Of a stretch of 64,000 bases of DNA, positions 8,608-17,134 are shown in pieces; positions within the stretch are counted from its first letter, which is position 1, and each line of letters starts with the position of its first letter. The DNA is from JBMOUD01 sp049319665. GTDB taxonomy: Bacteria; Pseudomonadota; Gammaproteobacteria; Enterobacterales; Enterobacteriaceae. The stretch spans positions 121,276 to 185,275 of the forward strand of contig NZ_JBMOUD010000010.1 of NCBI RefSeq assembly GCF_049319665.1, written 5' to 3'. The position numbers were made by a program, and so were the translations under genes. The notes beneath the pieces were generated by a model. That model ran no database searches. It saw nothing but the letters and a program-made list of their open reading frames with translations, and was not told the DNA's origin.

Positions 8608-9168
8608 CTATTTATCTTCATGCTGTGAATAACTGACGACGTTAATACTGCCTTGCGCATTCAGTTCTGTACATAGCTGATGAAACGCTTGCTCAATAAT
8701 TGTCGCATGAGCGTCCGCAGGGCTATGGGCAGTAATCTGAATTGACAGTTGTGCCGCCTGTTCGCTGCTTGCTGGCGTGGTTTTCGAGGCCAGCTCAGCA
8801 ATGTTCATCTGGTGAGTATGGAACAAGTTAGTGAAGCGTTCGATCAAGTGCGGTGAATCTTTTACCTCAACTTTTACCCAAACCGTAGCAGGCATCGGTG
8901 GGCGCTCATGCGCTCTGGTACGTTTCATCACGATCAATAATTCAAGCTCTGCGCCTTTCTGCGGCAGGGTTGATTCAATTAGCGTAATGGCATTCCAGCT
9001 ACCAGAAAGCAGCATAATGAAGGTAAATTCATCACCGAGCATGGCAAGACGGCTATCTTCAATATTACAGCCGCAGCTGCTGACCTGTCGGGTGATCGTA
9101 TTAACGATACCGGGACGATCGGCACCCAGCGCGGTGATCACTAAATAGTGTTGTTGTGGCTGTAGCAA
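8608..9168 (-). CDS. gcvR: Glycine cleavage system transcriptional repressor GcvR
   Basis: Accessory repressor that binds GcvA to block gcvTHP transcription when glycine is low. Two ACT domains: YLVITALGADRPGIVNTI at the N-terminus and a second beginning near VWVKVEVKDSPHLIERF. I propose the TTG at 9166-9168 as start: AGGAAGAG lies 5 nt upstream and the resulting N-terminus (MLQPQQHYLV) is as long as that of E. coli (MTLSSQHYLV), giving 186 residues. A GTG at 9174 and an ATG at 9186 are alternatives with poorer ribosome sites. It is divergent from dapA. Confidence 0.92.
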   Translation of the reverse strand: MLQPQQHYLVITALGADRPGIVNTITRQVSSCGCNIEDSRLAMLGDEFTFIMLLSGSWNAITLIESTLPQKGAELELLIVMKRTRAHERPPMPATVWVKVEVKDSPHLIERFTNLFHTHQMNIAELASKTTPASSEQAAQLSIQITAHSPADAHATIIEQAFHQLCTELNAQGSINVVSYSQHEDK

Positions 9169-9333
9169 AATCACTCTTCCTGTCATGCTCTGTGGGTTGA
9201 CTACTATGGCAAACATAAAAAAAATGGTAAACACAAAAAAAACGCTTTCCTAATGACTAACAACACGTTGTTTACTTGCTTTGGTTAGGTGTCAAAAGTA
9301 CCATGAGTAACCTGTTTGTGGAGGGGAAGGTCA

Positions 9334-10215
9334 ATGTTTACGGGAAGTATTGTTGCACTGGTTACGCCGATGGACACCAAAGGTGCTGTCGATCGCGCAA
9401 GTCTGAAAAAACTGATTGATTATCATGTGGCCAGTGGTACTGCGGCTATCGTTTCCGTAGGCACGACCGGTGAATCGGCAACCCTAAGCCATGAAGAACA
9501 TGGTGATGTGGTTATGCAGACATTGGAACTGGCCGATGGGCGTATTCCAATTATTGCTGGCACTGGGGCGAATGCCACCGCCGAAGCTATCGCGCTGACT
9601 CAGCGTTTTGAAAATAGCGGCGTTGTCGGTTGTCTGACAGTCACACCTTATTACAACAAACCGACGCAAGAAGGTTTGTACCAGCACTTTAAAGCCATTG
9701 CTGAACATACGGCGCTGCCGCAAATTCTGTATAACGTGCCTTCGCGTACCGGCTGCGACATGTTGCCGCCTACCATTGCTCGTTTGGCTAAAATAAAAAA
9801 TATTGTTGCTGTTAAAGAGGCGACAGGGAACTTAAGTCGCGTTAGCCAGATCCAAGTGCTGGTTGATGATGAAGACTTTATTCTGCTCAGTGGCGATGAC
9901 GCTAGTGGTCTAGACTTTATGCAACTCGGCGGTAAAGGGGTTATCTCGGTCACGGCTAACATTGCCGCACGAGAAATGGCCCAACTTTGCACGCTGGCGG
10001 CGCAAGGCAATTTTGCCGAAGCTCGCCGTTTAAATCAGCGCTTGATGCCGTTGCATCAGCATTTGTTTGTAGAAGCAAACCCAATCCCGGTCAAATGGGC
10101 CTGTAAGGCGCTGGGATTAATGGCAACAGATACACTGCGTCTGCCAATGACGCCGTTAACCGATGCTGCCCGTCCAGTGGTGGAAGGTGCCTTGAAAAGC
10201 GCTGGTTTGCTGTAA
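9334..10215 (+). CDS. dapA: 4-hydroxy-tetrahydrodipicolinate synthase
   Basis: Condenses pyruvate with aspartate semialdehyde, the first committed step to diaminopimelate and lysine. The product is 293 residues, a TIM-barrel. The Schiff-base Lys161 (VAVKEATG), the Thr44/Thr45/Tyr107 proton relay (GTTGES and VTPYYNKP), Tyr133 and Arg138 (YNVPSRTG) are all present. ATG at 9334 was chosen because GAGGGGAAGG lies just upstream. bamC follows after 16 nt, as in E. coli. Lysine feedback inhibition is expected from the family but cannot be read from the sequence. Confidence 0.98.
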   Translation: MFTGSIVALVTPMDTKGAVDRASLKKLIDYHVASGTAAIVSVGTTGESATLSHEEHGDVVMQTLELADGRIPIIAGTGANATAEAIALTQRFENSGVVGCLTVTPYYNKPTQEGLYQHFKAIAEHTALPQILYNVPSRTGCDMLPPTIARLAKIKNIVAVKEATGNLSRVSQIQVLVDDEDFILLSGDDASGLDFMQLGGKGVISVTANIAAREMAQLCTLAAQGNFAEARRLNQRLMPLHQHLFVEANPIPVKWACKALGLMATDTLRLPMTPLTDAARPVVEGALKSAGLL

Positions 10216-10231
10216 CTCTTAGGGAAATTTG

Positions 10232-11317
10232 ATGGCTTCTTTATTGCAACTGTCCAGATTACAAAAGTCTGGATTAGAAAAGTCGATGGTAGCGAAAGTT
10301 GTGGGCGTCTCGCTCATTATGATGCTGGCAGCATGTTCCAGCGATCAGCGCTACAAACGCCAGGTAAATGGCAATGATGCCTATCTTCAGGCTACGCCGT
10401 TGCAAGAATTAAAAGCACCAGCGGGCATGATTCTGCCATTACAAAATGGCACTTATGACATCCCTGCGGGCAATGTAACGGGGAATATCGGCAAGCAGCT
10501 TGATATTCGTCCACCGTTGCAGCCGTTGGCGCTGTTAAGCGGTTCTCGTTCTCAGTTCTCTGGCGATAGCGGTACTGTATTGTTGGAAAAAACATCACAA
10601 ACCAGCGGGTTGTGGAGCGATGTGGTCAGCATTATTCAGCAAAATGGCTATAAAATTGCCAGCCGCGATGATGCTCAGCAAACGCTAACCACCGATATGG
10701 TGCAATGGAATCGTTTGGACGAAGATTCTCAGTATCAAGGCCGCTACCAGATTAGCGTCCAGCCACAAAGTTATCAGGTGGCGATTACTGTGAAAACGTT
10801 GGAACTCAAGCAGCAGGGCAATGCGGTAACCTCGCTTAGCGAAATTCAGCGTTACAACAGCCAAATGCTTAATACCATCACCGCGGGTCTGGATAAGCAG
10901 CAGCAAGATCGCGAAGCAAGCCGTAACAATGCGCGCGTTGGCGAGATTGATGTCCAAAGCGGCGCTGATGACACTGGCTTACCAGTATTGATCGTGCGTT
11001 CAACCTTCGGCGTTGTCTGGGAGCGTCTGCCTAATGCCTTGGCGAAAGCTGGCATGAAAGTGAAAGACAGCAGTCGCCCAGAAGGCACATTAACGGTGAC
11101 TTACAAACCGTTGAGCGACAGCGATTGGGATGTATTGGGCGCCAAAGATCCACAGTTGGTTTCCGGTGATTATAAGTTGCAGCTCGGTGACTTGAATAAC
11201 CGTAGTAGCTTGCAGTTCCTTGATCCTAAAGGGCATGCATTAAGCCAGTCGCAGAACGATGCGATGGTTGCAGTAATGCAGGCTGCTTTCAACACCAGCG
11301 GTGTGAAAAGCAAATAA
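10232..11317 (+). CDS. bamC: Outer membrane assembly lipoprotein BamC
   Basis: Lipoprotein subunit of the BAM complex that inserts beta-barrel proteins into the outer membrane. The 361-residue product has a lipobox LAAC with Cys35, preceded by a longer N-region than in E. coli (a later ATG at 10286 would give a more typical signal). The unstructured N-terminal segment that contacts BamD (RYKRQVNGNDAYLQ and APAGMILPL) is conserved, followed by two helix-grip domains. It is co-transcribed with dapA; a terminator follows. Confidence 0.95.
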   Translation: MASLLQLSRLQKSGLEKSMVAKVVGVSLIMMLAACSSDQRYKRQVNGNDAYLQATPLQELKAPAGMILPLQNGTYDIPAGNVTGNIGKQLDIRPPLQPLALLSGSRSQFSGDSGTVLLEKTSQTSGLWSDVVSIIQQNGYKIASRDDAQQTLTTDMVQWNRLDEDSQYQGRYQISVQPQSYQVAITVKTLELKQQGNAVTSLSEIQRYNSQMLNTITAGLDKQQQDREASRNNARVGEIDVQSGADDTGLPVLIVRSTFGVVWERLPNALAKAGMKVKDSSRPEGTLTVTYKPLSDSDWDVLGAKDPQLVSGDYKLQLGDLNNRSSLQFLDPKGHALSQSQNDAMVAVMQAAFNTSGVKSK

Positions 11318-11321
11318 ACAT

Positions 11322-11344
11322 AAAAGGGGCTCCGGCCCCTTTTT
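11322..11344 (+). terminator. Terminator after dapA-bamC
   Basis: AAAAGGGGC and GCCCCTTTT form a 9-bp stem with a TCCG tetraloop followed by T residues, 5 nt after the bamC stop. It separates bamC from purC. Confidence 0.88.
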
Positions 11345-11382
11345 GCATTAACGTTATTTTATTGTGACTGGAGTTAGTTAAG

Positions 11383-12096
11383 ATGCAAAAGTTAGCTGAG
11401 TTGTATCGCGGAAAGGCGAAAACCGTCTATACCACCGAAAATCCAGACCTGCTGGTGTTGGAGTTCCGTAATGATACGTCAGCACTGGATGGCGAACGTA
11501 TTGAGCAGTTCGACCGTAAAGGCATAATCAACAACAAGTTCAACCAATTCATCATGAGCAAGTTGGAAGAAGCCGGTATTCCTACCCAAATGGAAGGCCT
11601 GCTGTCTGACAACGAAGTACTGGTGAAAAAACTGGATATGGTCCCGGTTGAATGCGTTATTCGTAACCGTGCCGCAGGCTCGCTGGTTAAGCGTTTAGGC
11701 GTTGAAGAAGGTCTGGTGCTCAATCCTCCGTTGTTCGACCTGTTCCTGAAAGACGATGCTAAGCATGACCCAATGGTCAATGAATCTTACTGCAAGACCT
11801 TCGGTTGGGTTAACGAAGAGAATCTGGCGAAGATGAAAGCGCTGAGCTACAAAGCCAATGAAGTCTTGAGCAAATTGTTTGCTGATGCTGACCTGATTTT
11901 GGTCGATTTCAAACTAGAATTCGGCTTGTTCAAAGGCGAAGTGGTGCTGGGTGACGAATTCTCTCCAGATGGTTGCCGCCTATGGGATACCAATACCCTC
12001 GACAAGATGGATAAAGACCGTTTCCGTCAAAGTTTGGGTGGCCTGATTGAAGCTTACGAAGAAGTTGCTAAACGTATTGGCGTTAAGCTGGACTAA
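11383..12096 (+). CDS. purC: SAICAR synthetase (phosphoribosylaminoimidazole-succinocarboxamide synthase)
   Basis: Joins CAIR to aspartate with ATP in purine synthesis. The product is 237 residues, the bacterial length. Recognisable segments: the N-terminal ATP-binding LYRGKAKTVY, VECVIRNRAAGSLVKR in the middle, and LILVDFKLEFG then DEFSPDGCRLWD near residues 170-205. ATG at 11383 lies 8-12 nt after TGGAGTTAG. No PurR box was found in the 66 nt between bamC and purC, so control may act from farther upstream or by another mechanism. Confidence 0.98.
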   Translation: MQKLAELYRGKAKTVYTTENPDLLVLEFRNDTSALDGERIEQFDRKGIINNKFNQFIMSKLEEAGIPTQMEGLLSDNEVLVKKLDMVPVECVIRNRAAGSLVKRLGVEEGLVLNPPLFDLFLKDDAKHDPMVNESYCKTFGWVNEENLAKMKALSYKANEVLSKLFADADLILVDFKLEFGLFKGEVVLGDEFSPDGCRLWDTNTLDKMDKDRFRQSLGGLIEAYEEVAKRIGVKLD

Positions 12097-12389
12097 TTTT
12101 TTCGCTTTTTTTTAGCGTTATCACGCAATCGTTTACGCTGGTCAATAGACTGGCGTATTGACTTGATTGTCTTGTAAGGCGGTAATATTTACCGCCTTAT
12201 CCTCTGGATAATTCCTCACTCACTACGCTTTATTTTCTGCCTTATATCCCCCGGCTACGTCTATTAAGCCAAATTTTCTATTGCTCCCGTTTTTGTACTG
12301 AGGTTGAATAGCGCCCGGATGACCGCGAGGTAATGGCGAAGTTGCCTTCGGTTAACTAGGATAAATAGAAACACTCAGAGGGATAATCT
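12097..12389. other. Gap between purC and ypfJ
   Basis: About 290 bases without a gene. It holds one near-perfect inverted repeat at 12175-12199 (TAAGGCGGTAA / TTACCGCCTTA, 3-nt centre) about 80 nt after purC, without a T-run. I see no ribosome site with an open frame and no recognisable RNA gene. Confidence 0.5.
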
Positions 12390-13256
12390 ATGCGTTGGCA
12401 AGGGCGTCGAGAAAGCGACAATGTGGAAGATCGGCGCAATCAAAGCGCTGGAGTAGGTAGCGGCGGTGGGATGCGTATCCCTATCCGCGGTAAGAGCGGG
12501 ATTGTTATTGTTATCGTGGTATTGATTGCCGGTTATTACGGTGTTGATCTGACGCCGCTCCTTAACGGCGGGCAGTCAACGGGTGCACCGGCTCAGCAAA
12601 CTCAGTCAATCAGCCCGCAGGACGATCGCCAGGCTAAGTTTACCTCAGTGGTATTAGCGTCAACTGAAGATGTGTGGAAACAGATTTTTGCCGACAATGG
12701 CAAAACCTATCGTGATCCTAAGCTGGTAATGTATCGCGGCGTGACGCGTACCGCCTGTGGAACAGGACAGTCGGCGATGGGACCATTCTATTGTCCAGCC
12801 GACAGCACGGTATATATCGATCTTTCCTTCTACCAAGACCTGCAAAACAAACTTGGTGCGGGCGGCGATTTTGCTCAAGGTTATGTTGTCGCGCATGAAG
12901 TCGGCCATCACGTACAAAATTTATTAGGCATTGAACGTCAGGTCAGACAAATGCAGCAAGGTGCGTCACAAACACAGGTAAACCAACTATCGGTCAAAAT
13001 GGAGCTGCAGGCCGACTGTTTTGCGGGTATCTGGGGCCATGCGATGCAACAACAGCAGGTACTGGAAAATGGCGATCTGAAGCAGGCACTCGATGCTGCA
13101 CAAGCTATTGGTGATGACCGCTTGCAGAAACAAAGCCAGGGGCGAGTCGTGCCAGATAGCTTCACCCACGGCACATCAGAACAGCGTTATACTTGGTTCA
13201 AACGCGGTTTTGATACCGGCCGAATAGATCAATGCAATACCTTCGCTAGCCGCTGA
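12390..13256 (+). CDS. ypfJ: YpfJ-family zinc metallopeptidase (membrane-anchored)
   Basis: The product is 288 residues, as in E. coli YpfJ. A cytoplasmic Arg-rich start (MRWQGRRESDN) is followed by one membrane helix (about 36-52), a Gly/Gln/Ser linker and a periplasmic metalloprotease domain with HEVGH at 169-173. Two Cys pairs (TACGTG and FYCPAD) are near 123-135. The substrate is unknown for the family. It keeps the E. coli neighbours purC and tmcA, but in E. coli tmcA follows directly, while here a YeaL-like gene lies between. Confidence 0.93.
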   Translation: MRWQGRRESDNVEDRRNQSAGVGSGGGMRIPIRGKSGIVIVIVVLIAGYYGVDLTPLLNGGQSTGAPAQQTQSISPQDDRQAKFTSVVLASTEDVWKQIFADNGKTYRDPKLVMYRGVTRTACGTGQSAMGPFYCPADSTVYIDLSFYQDLQNKLGAGGDFAQGYVVAHEVGHHVQNLLGIERQVRQMQQGASQTQVNQLSVKMELQADCFAGIWGHAMQQQQVLENGDLKQALDAAQAIGDDRLQKQSQGRVVPDSFTHGTSEQRYTWFKRGFDTGRIDQCNTFASR

Positions 13257-13325
13257 GTGGCGTAGATCTGCCCCGGTTGTTCACTGGTCAAATCGGGTTA
13301 AATCATCAATAATTAACCCTCTTTT

Positions 13326-13352
13326 GGGAGCCTATCCGGCTCCCGTTTTTCT
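13326..13352 (+). terminator. Terminator after ypfJ
   Basis: GGGAGCC pairs with GGCTCCC over a 5-nt loop and is followed by GTTTTTCTT. It lies 70 nt after ypfJ and just before the promoter region of the next gene. Confidence 0.82.
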
Positions 13353-13376
13353 TACTTGCTTACTTCAGGGATTGTC

Positions 13377-13829
13377 ATGGCCTTTCTCGATCCAACCTTA
13401 CTGATCCTGCTGGCGTTCGCCGGTTTGGGGATCGTCAGCCACAATAGCGCGATTACGCTGGCGATGTTTTTTTTGCTGGCCGTACGTATCACACCACTTA
13501 ATCAGTTCTTTCCCTGGGTGGAAAAATATGGCCTGACAATTGGTATTGTCATCTTGACCATCGGTGTGATGACGCCGATTGCCAGTGGCAAAATCAGTCC
13601 CAGCACTTTGTTCCACTCTTTCCTACAGTGGAAATCAATTCTGGCTATTTTGGTCGGCGTTCTGGTGTCTTGGTTAGGTGGACGCGGTGTGTCACTTATG
13701 GGAACACAGCCCCATCTGGTAGCGGGTTTATTGGTTGGTACTGTGCTTGGCGTTGCCCTGTTTAAAGGGGTGCCGGTTGGGCCGCTGATTGCCGCTGGCT
13801 TACTTTCCTTATTAGTGGGCAAGGGCTGA
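13377..13829 (+). CDS. DUF441 (YeaL family) inner-membrane protein
   Basis: A 150-residue integral membrane protein with four or five hydrophobic helices. It matches E. coli YeaL along its whole length (FFPWVEKYGLTIGIVILTIG; SWLGGRGVSLMG; VAGLLVGTVLGVALFKGVPV). Function is unknown. I chose ATG at 13377 (MAFLDPTLLILL) with AGGG upstream; a longer frame adds seven residues. In E. coli yeaL is elsewhere; here it sits one base before tmcA, so the two are probably co-transcribed and translationally coupled. Any role in tRNA modification is not suggested by the family. Confidence 0.9.
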   Translation: MAFLDPTLLILLAFAGLGIVSHNSAITLAMFFLLAVRITPLNQFFPWVEKYGLTIGIVILTIGVMTPIASGKISPSTLFHSFLQWKSILAILVGVLVSWLGGRGVSLMGTQPHLVAGLLVGTVLGVALFKGVPVGPLIAAGLLSLLVGKG

Positions 13830-13830
13830 G

Positions 13831-15879
13831 ATGCTTTCCGACGAGCAAGCACAGCAAATACAGTGCTGCCAACAACAGATGCAGCGCCAAGGTGTGCGAC
13901 GTCTGTTAGTGCTCAGTGGTTCAGCATCCTTGAGTTTATCGCAGGCTCAGGCTATCGCCGCACTGCAGCCCGGCGACTGGCAATGGGTAGGCGATGACAA
14001 TGAGGGGAATAACAACTTTGTTGCATCGAGCGCTGCGCAGCGCCTATTGGGTCAGGAGTTTTTGCACGGTGTTTTTGATGCTCGTTACGGTTTTAATGCT
14101 GAGGCGTTAGCGGCGTTCAGCGGCACCCTGAAAGCGGGCAGTTGGTTATTATTACTGGTTCCTGACAAGCAAACATGGCCGCAGCAGGCCGATAGCGACA
14201 GCCTGCGCTGGAGTGAACAGCCACAGGCTATCGCCACACCGAATTTTGTTTATCGATTCTGCGCCGGTTTATTGACTGATAATACCTGCACCTTCTGGCA
14301 GCAGAATACGCCTTTATCCCTCTCCCTTTTACCGGCCGCAGAACAATGGCAATTACCTTCCGGCGTGCCAACGGCGCAGCAACAACAAGTTTTAGCGCAA
14401 CTACAGAGTGCTTCCTCCGGCGTTTATGTCCTAACGGCGGCGCGAGGTCGGGGTAAATCTTGGTTGACCGGCTATTTTGCGCAGCATCATTCCGGTTCGT
14501 GTTGGTTTACGGCACCTAACAAAACGCTGCTTGAGCCGGTATTACAACAGGCAGGGGGACTAGCACAATTTTGGGCACCAGATGCGCTATTAGCTCACTG
14601 TGAAGCCGGACATGCTCCGACTGCCGATTGGTTGATAATTGATGAAGCGGCGGCTATTCCTTCCCCGTTGCTCACGCGTCTGTTAGCCTTTTTCTCGCGG
14701 GTTTTACTGGTGACTACCGTACAAGGCTATGAAGGGACGGGGCGGGGCTTCTTACTCAAATTTTGTGCATCCTTGCCGCAGTGGCACGATCTGCGCCTTG
14801 ACGATCCCATTCGCTGGGCCAAGGGCTGTCCGCTGGAATCGTTGCTCGATAGATTGTTACTGCTTACCGAACCTGTGGAGATAACGACAACGGCTCACCA
14901 CAATGGGTCTATCGAGTTACAAACGCTGACTCATAATGATTGGCAACTACCGGGCGTATTAGAGAGTTTTTATGGCTTGCTGACCAGCGCCCATTATCGC
15001 ACTTCACCGCTGGATTTACGGCGAATCCTTGATGCGCCGGGGGGCACTTACGCGCAGGCCAGCCTCGATGGGCAAATTTGTGCGGCAATATGGCTGGTGG
15101 CCGAAGGCGAACTTGAACCTGCGTTGGTTCATGAGGTTTGGGCTGGGCGGCGGCGTCCACGCGGTAATCTGGTGGCACAGTCGTTAGCGGCTCACGCCGG
15201 CTTTCCTGAAGCAGCAATATTAAGTTCACGACGTATTAGCCGCATTGCCGTGGTGAGCACATTGCGTCGGCAGGGCATTGCTCAGCGTTTGATCGACCAG
15301 CAAATAGCGCTTGCTCGTCAAGAGGGACTGGATTATCTCTCGGTAAGTTTTGGTTATACCGAGCCGCTGTGGGCCTTGTGGCGTCACTGCGGTTTTCGTT
15401 TGGTTCGCATAGGCAGCCAGTTAGAAGCCAGCAGCGGCTGTTACGCCGCGATGGCACTGTTACCCCTTAGCGCCGCTGGTCAACAAATTGCGGCAGATGC
15501 ACAACGACAACTGGCGCGAGACTGGCACTGGCTACAGAAAATTATCCGGCTAGATTTAGTGTTTGATGAGGCAACTGACCAAAGGCTGAACGAGGCCGAC
15601 TGGCGTGAATTGTCCGGCTTTGCTTTTGCACATCGCGCGTTGGAAAGCAGTTATGCTGCGCTACAGCGTTTGTTATTGGTCAGTCATCTCCCTCTGCTTG
15701 CGCTGCGACAACATCTGCAATCTGCATTATCGCCTGCCGAATGCGTTGAGAACTTAGGTCTCAGCGGCCGAAAAGCGCTATTACGTCTGTGGAGAGAAGA
15801 AAGTGCACAGGCGCTGCATTCTCTTGATGCAACGGCGTGTGGTCGTTGGCAACAATTCGTTCAACCACTCGATCGTTAA
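13831..15879 (+). CDS. tmcA: tRNA(Met) cytidine acetyltransferase TmcA
   Basis: Acetylates the wobble cytidine of elongator tRNA(Met) (ac4C34), using acetyl-CoA and ATP. The product is 682 residues (E. coli 671). Domains in order: N-terminal Rossmann domain, RNA-helicase-like module with Walker A (ARGRGKS, about 204-210) and Walker B (LIIDEAA, about 268-274), GNAT domain with the acetyl-CoA motif (VVSTLRRQGIAQRLI) and a C-terminal tRNA-binding helical region. It starts one base after the YeaL-family stop. E. coli has the same ypfJ-tmcA-ypfH order apart from the inserted YeaL gene. Confidence 0.95.
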   Translation: MLSDEQAQQIQCCQQQMQRQGVRRLLVLSGSASLSLSQAQAIAALQPGDWQWVGDDNEGNNNFVASSAAQRLLGQEFLHGVFDARYGFNAEALAAFSGTLKAGSWLLLLVPDKQTWPQQADSDSLRWSEQPQAIATPNFVYRFCAGLLTDNTCTFWQQNTPLSLSLLPAAEQWQLPSGVPTAQQQQVLAQLQSASSGVYVLTAARGRGKSWLTGYFAQHHSGSCWFTAPNKTLLEPVLQQAGGLAQFWAPDALLAHCEAGHAPTADWLIIDEAAAIPSPLLTRLLAFFSRVLLVTTVQGYEGTGRGFLLKFCASLPQWHDLRLDDPIRWAKGCPLESLLDRLLLLTEPVEITTTAHHNGSIELQTLTHNDWQLPGVLESFYGLLTSAHYRTSPLDLRRILDAPGGTYAQASLDGQICAAIWLVAEGELEPALVHEVWAGRRRPRGNLVAQSLAAHAGFPEAAILSSRRISRIAVVSTLRRQGIAQRLIDQQIALARQEGLDYLSVSFGYTEPLWALWRHCGFRLVRIGSQLEASSGCYAAMALLPLSAAGQQIAADAQRQLARDWHWLQKIIRLDLVFDEATDQRLNEADWRELSGFAFAHRALESSYAALQRLLLVSHLPLLALRQHLQSALSPAECVENLGLSGRKALLRLWREESAQALHSLDATACGRWQQFVQPLDR

Positions 15880-16020
15880 TTTCAATAGATGGTTAATTGT
15901 AACAGACAGCTCATTGCAATAAATGAAGTAAGTTGTTCAATAAAACTCGATTGATACCCTATTTTGCCAGCGTATAGTGGCCTGACTATTAGATAGTGCA
16001 TTGATTGCAATGAGGAAAAA

Positions 16021-16644
16021 ATGACTATAGAAAACATTATCGTCCAGCAACCGTCGAAACCGGCACAACAGCTGATTCTGCTATTTCACGGCGTCGGTGA
16101 TAATCCAGTGTCGATGGGGGAAATCGGTAAATTCTTTGCCCATGCTTTCCCAGAAGCGCTGGTGGTCAGTATTGGTAGCCCAGACGTTTGTGATTTTGGC
16201 CGTGGATTCCAGTGGTTTTCGGTACAAGGCGTAAACGAAAAAAACCGTCAGTCGCGTATTGATCAGGCAATGCCGTTATTTATTAACTGTGTACGACAGT
16301 GGCAGCAAGATAGTAGTGTCTCGGCGCAAAATACCGTGCTGATTGGCTTTTCACAGGGCACGATAATGGCGTTAGAGTCAACCAAGGTGGAAAAACTGGC
16401 GGGTAAAATCATCGCGTTCAGCGGCCGCTTTGCCATATTGCCGGAAAAGCCAATCGCCGCAGGTACTGCGGTACATTTGATTCATGGCGAACAAGATCCG
16501 GTGATAAATCCTTATCAGTCAAAAATCGCTGCCGAGCGGCTTGAAGCATTGGGGAATGTTTGCACGTTAGATTTGCAACCTAATCTGGCGCACGGCATTA
16601 ATGCCGAAGCGATCTCGGTTGCGTTGGAGCATTTGCATCAGTAG
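16021..16644 (+). CDS. ypfH: YpfH-family serine esterase/hydrolase
   Basis: Alpha/beta hydrolase of the carboxylesterase/phospholipase family; E. coli YpfH has esterase activity with no known natural substrate. The product is 207 residues with a nucleophile elbow GFSQG (Ser111), acid Asp159 (HGEQDPVI) and His191 (LAHGI), and oxyanion loop FHGVGDN. The start ATG has GAGGAAAAA just upstream. It follows tmcA with a 141-nt gap. The E. coli protein has a longer C-terminus. Confidence 0.9.
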   Translation: MTIENIIVQQPSKPAQQLILLFHGVGDNPVSMGEIGKFFAHAFPEALVVSIGSPDVCDFGRGFQWFSVQGVNEKNRQSRIDQAMPLFINCVRQWQQDSSVSAQNTVLIGFSQGTIMALESTKVEKLAGKIIAFSGRFAILPEKPIAAGTAVHLIHGEQDPVINPYQSKIAAERLEALGNVCTLDLQPNLAHGINAEAISVALEHLHQ

Positions 16645-16680
16645 CGTTGAGTTTATGCTGTTAAACTTAAATGCTTAACT

Positions 16681-16718
16681 CTATTAAAGGCGCTCGCTAG
16701 AGCGCTCACTTTTAATAG
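16681..16718 (+). terminator. Hairpin after ypfH
   Basis: CTATTAAA and TTTAATAG form the base of a nested hairpin with an inner CGCTC/GAGCG stem. It lies 36 nt after ypfH and just before the convergent DUF943 gene. T-richness is inside the stem, so it is a probable but imperfect bidirectional terminator. Confidence 0.55.
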
Positions 16719-16741
16719 TGATGGTAGTTATACCGAGTTAA

Positions 16742-17134
16742 TTAAAAGTTATATTTAATGCTACCATCGCGGTTATGCCAAATCATCATCAGAATATCCT
16801 TATCAATACAATTTCTTGGCGGGGGCATATCCTCGAAACACATCCTGTCTTCTTTACCTTCTTCTTGGTAGCCATTTCCAAAGGCATATACAGTAATCAG
16901 CATCGGGTCCATATATTTGTCAGGAATATGGTATTTTTTTCTAATTTCCTGCTGATTATGCTGCCACCAACTTATCTTAGCAGAGTTTGTAATAGGCAGA
17001 TTATTTACGATGATTTGTGCACCGCCCATGTCATAGTGTGCGTCAATAACATGGACAGTCCTGTTGTTTAGCCATAATAGATAGGCAAATACAGATAAAA
17101 TGATAAAAATAATCAATACTAGTAATCGTCTCAT
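16742..17134 (-). CDS. DUF943-family membrane protein (candidate immunity protein)
   Basis: A 130-residue protein with one N-terminal membrane helix (RRLLVLIIFIILSVFAYLLW) and an extracytoplasmic domain. It matches my memory of the enterobacterial DUF943 family: YDMGGAQIIVNNLP, then a Trp-rich WWQHNQQEIRKKYHIP, two Cys residues (DRMCFED and RNCID) and a closing WHNRDGSIKYNF. Its ATG overlaps the TGA of the DUF3289 gene by 4 nt (ATGA), so the two are translationally coupled. The family function is unproven; being small, membrane-anchored and following a larger soluble protein suggests immunity, which is my inference. The stretch is more AT-rich than its neighbours. Confidence 0.75.
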   Translation of the reverse strand: MRRLLVLIIFIILSVFAYLLWLNNRTVHVIDAHYDMGGAQIIVNNLPITNSAKISWWQHNQQEIRKKYHIPDKYMDPMLITVYAFGNGYQEEGKEDRMCFEDMPPPRNCIDKDILMMIWHNRDGSIKYNF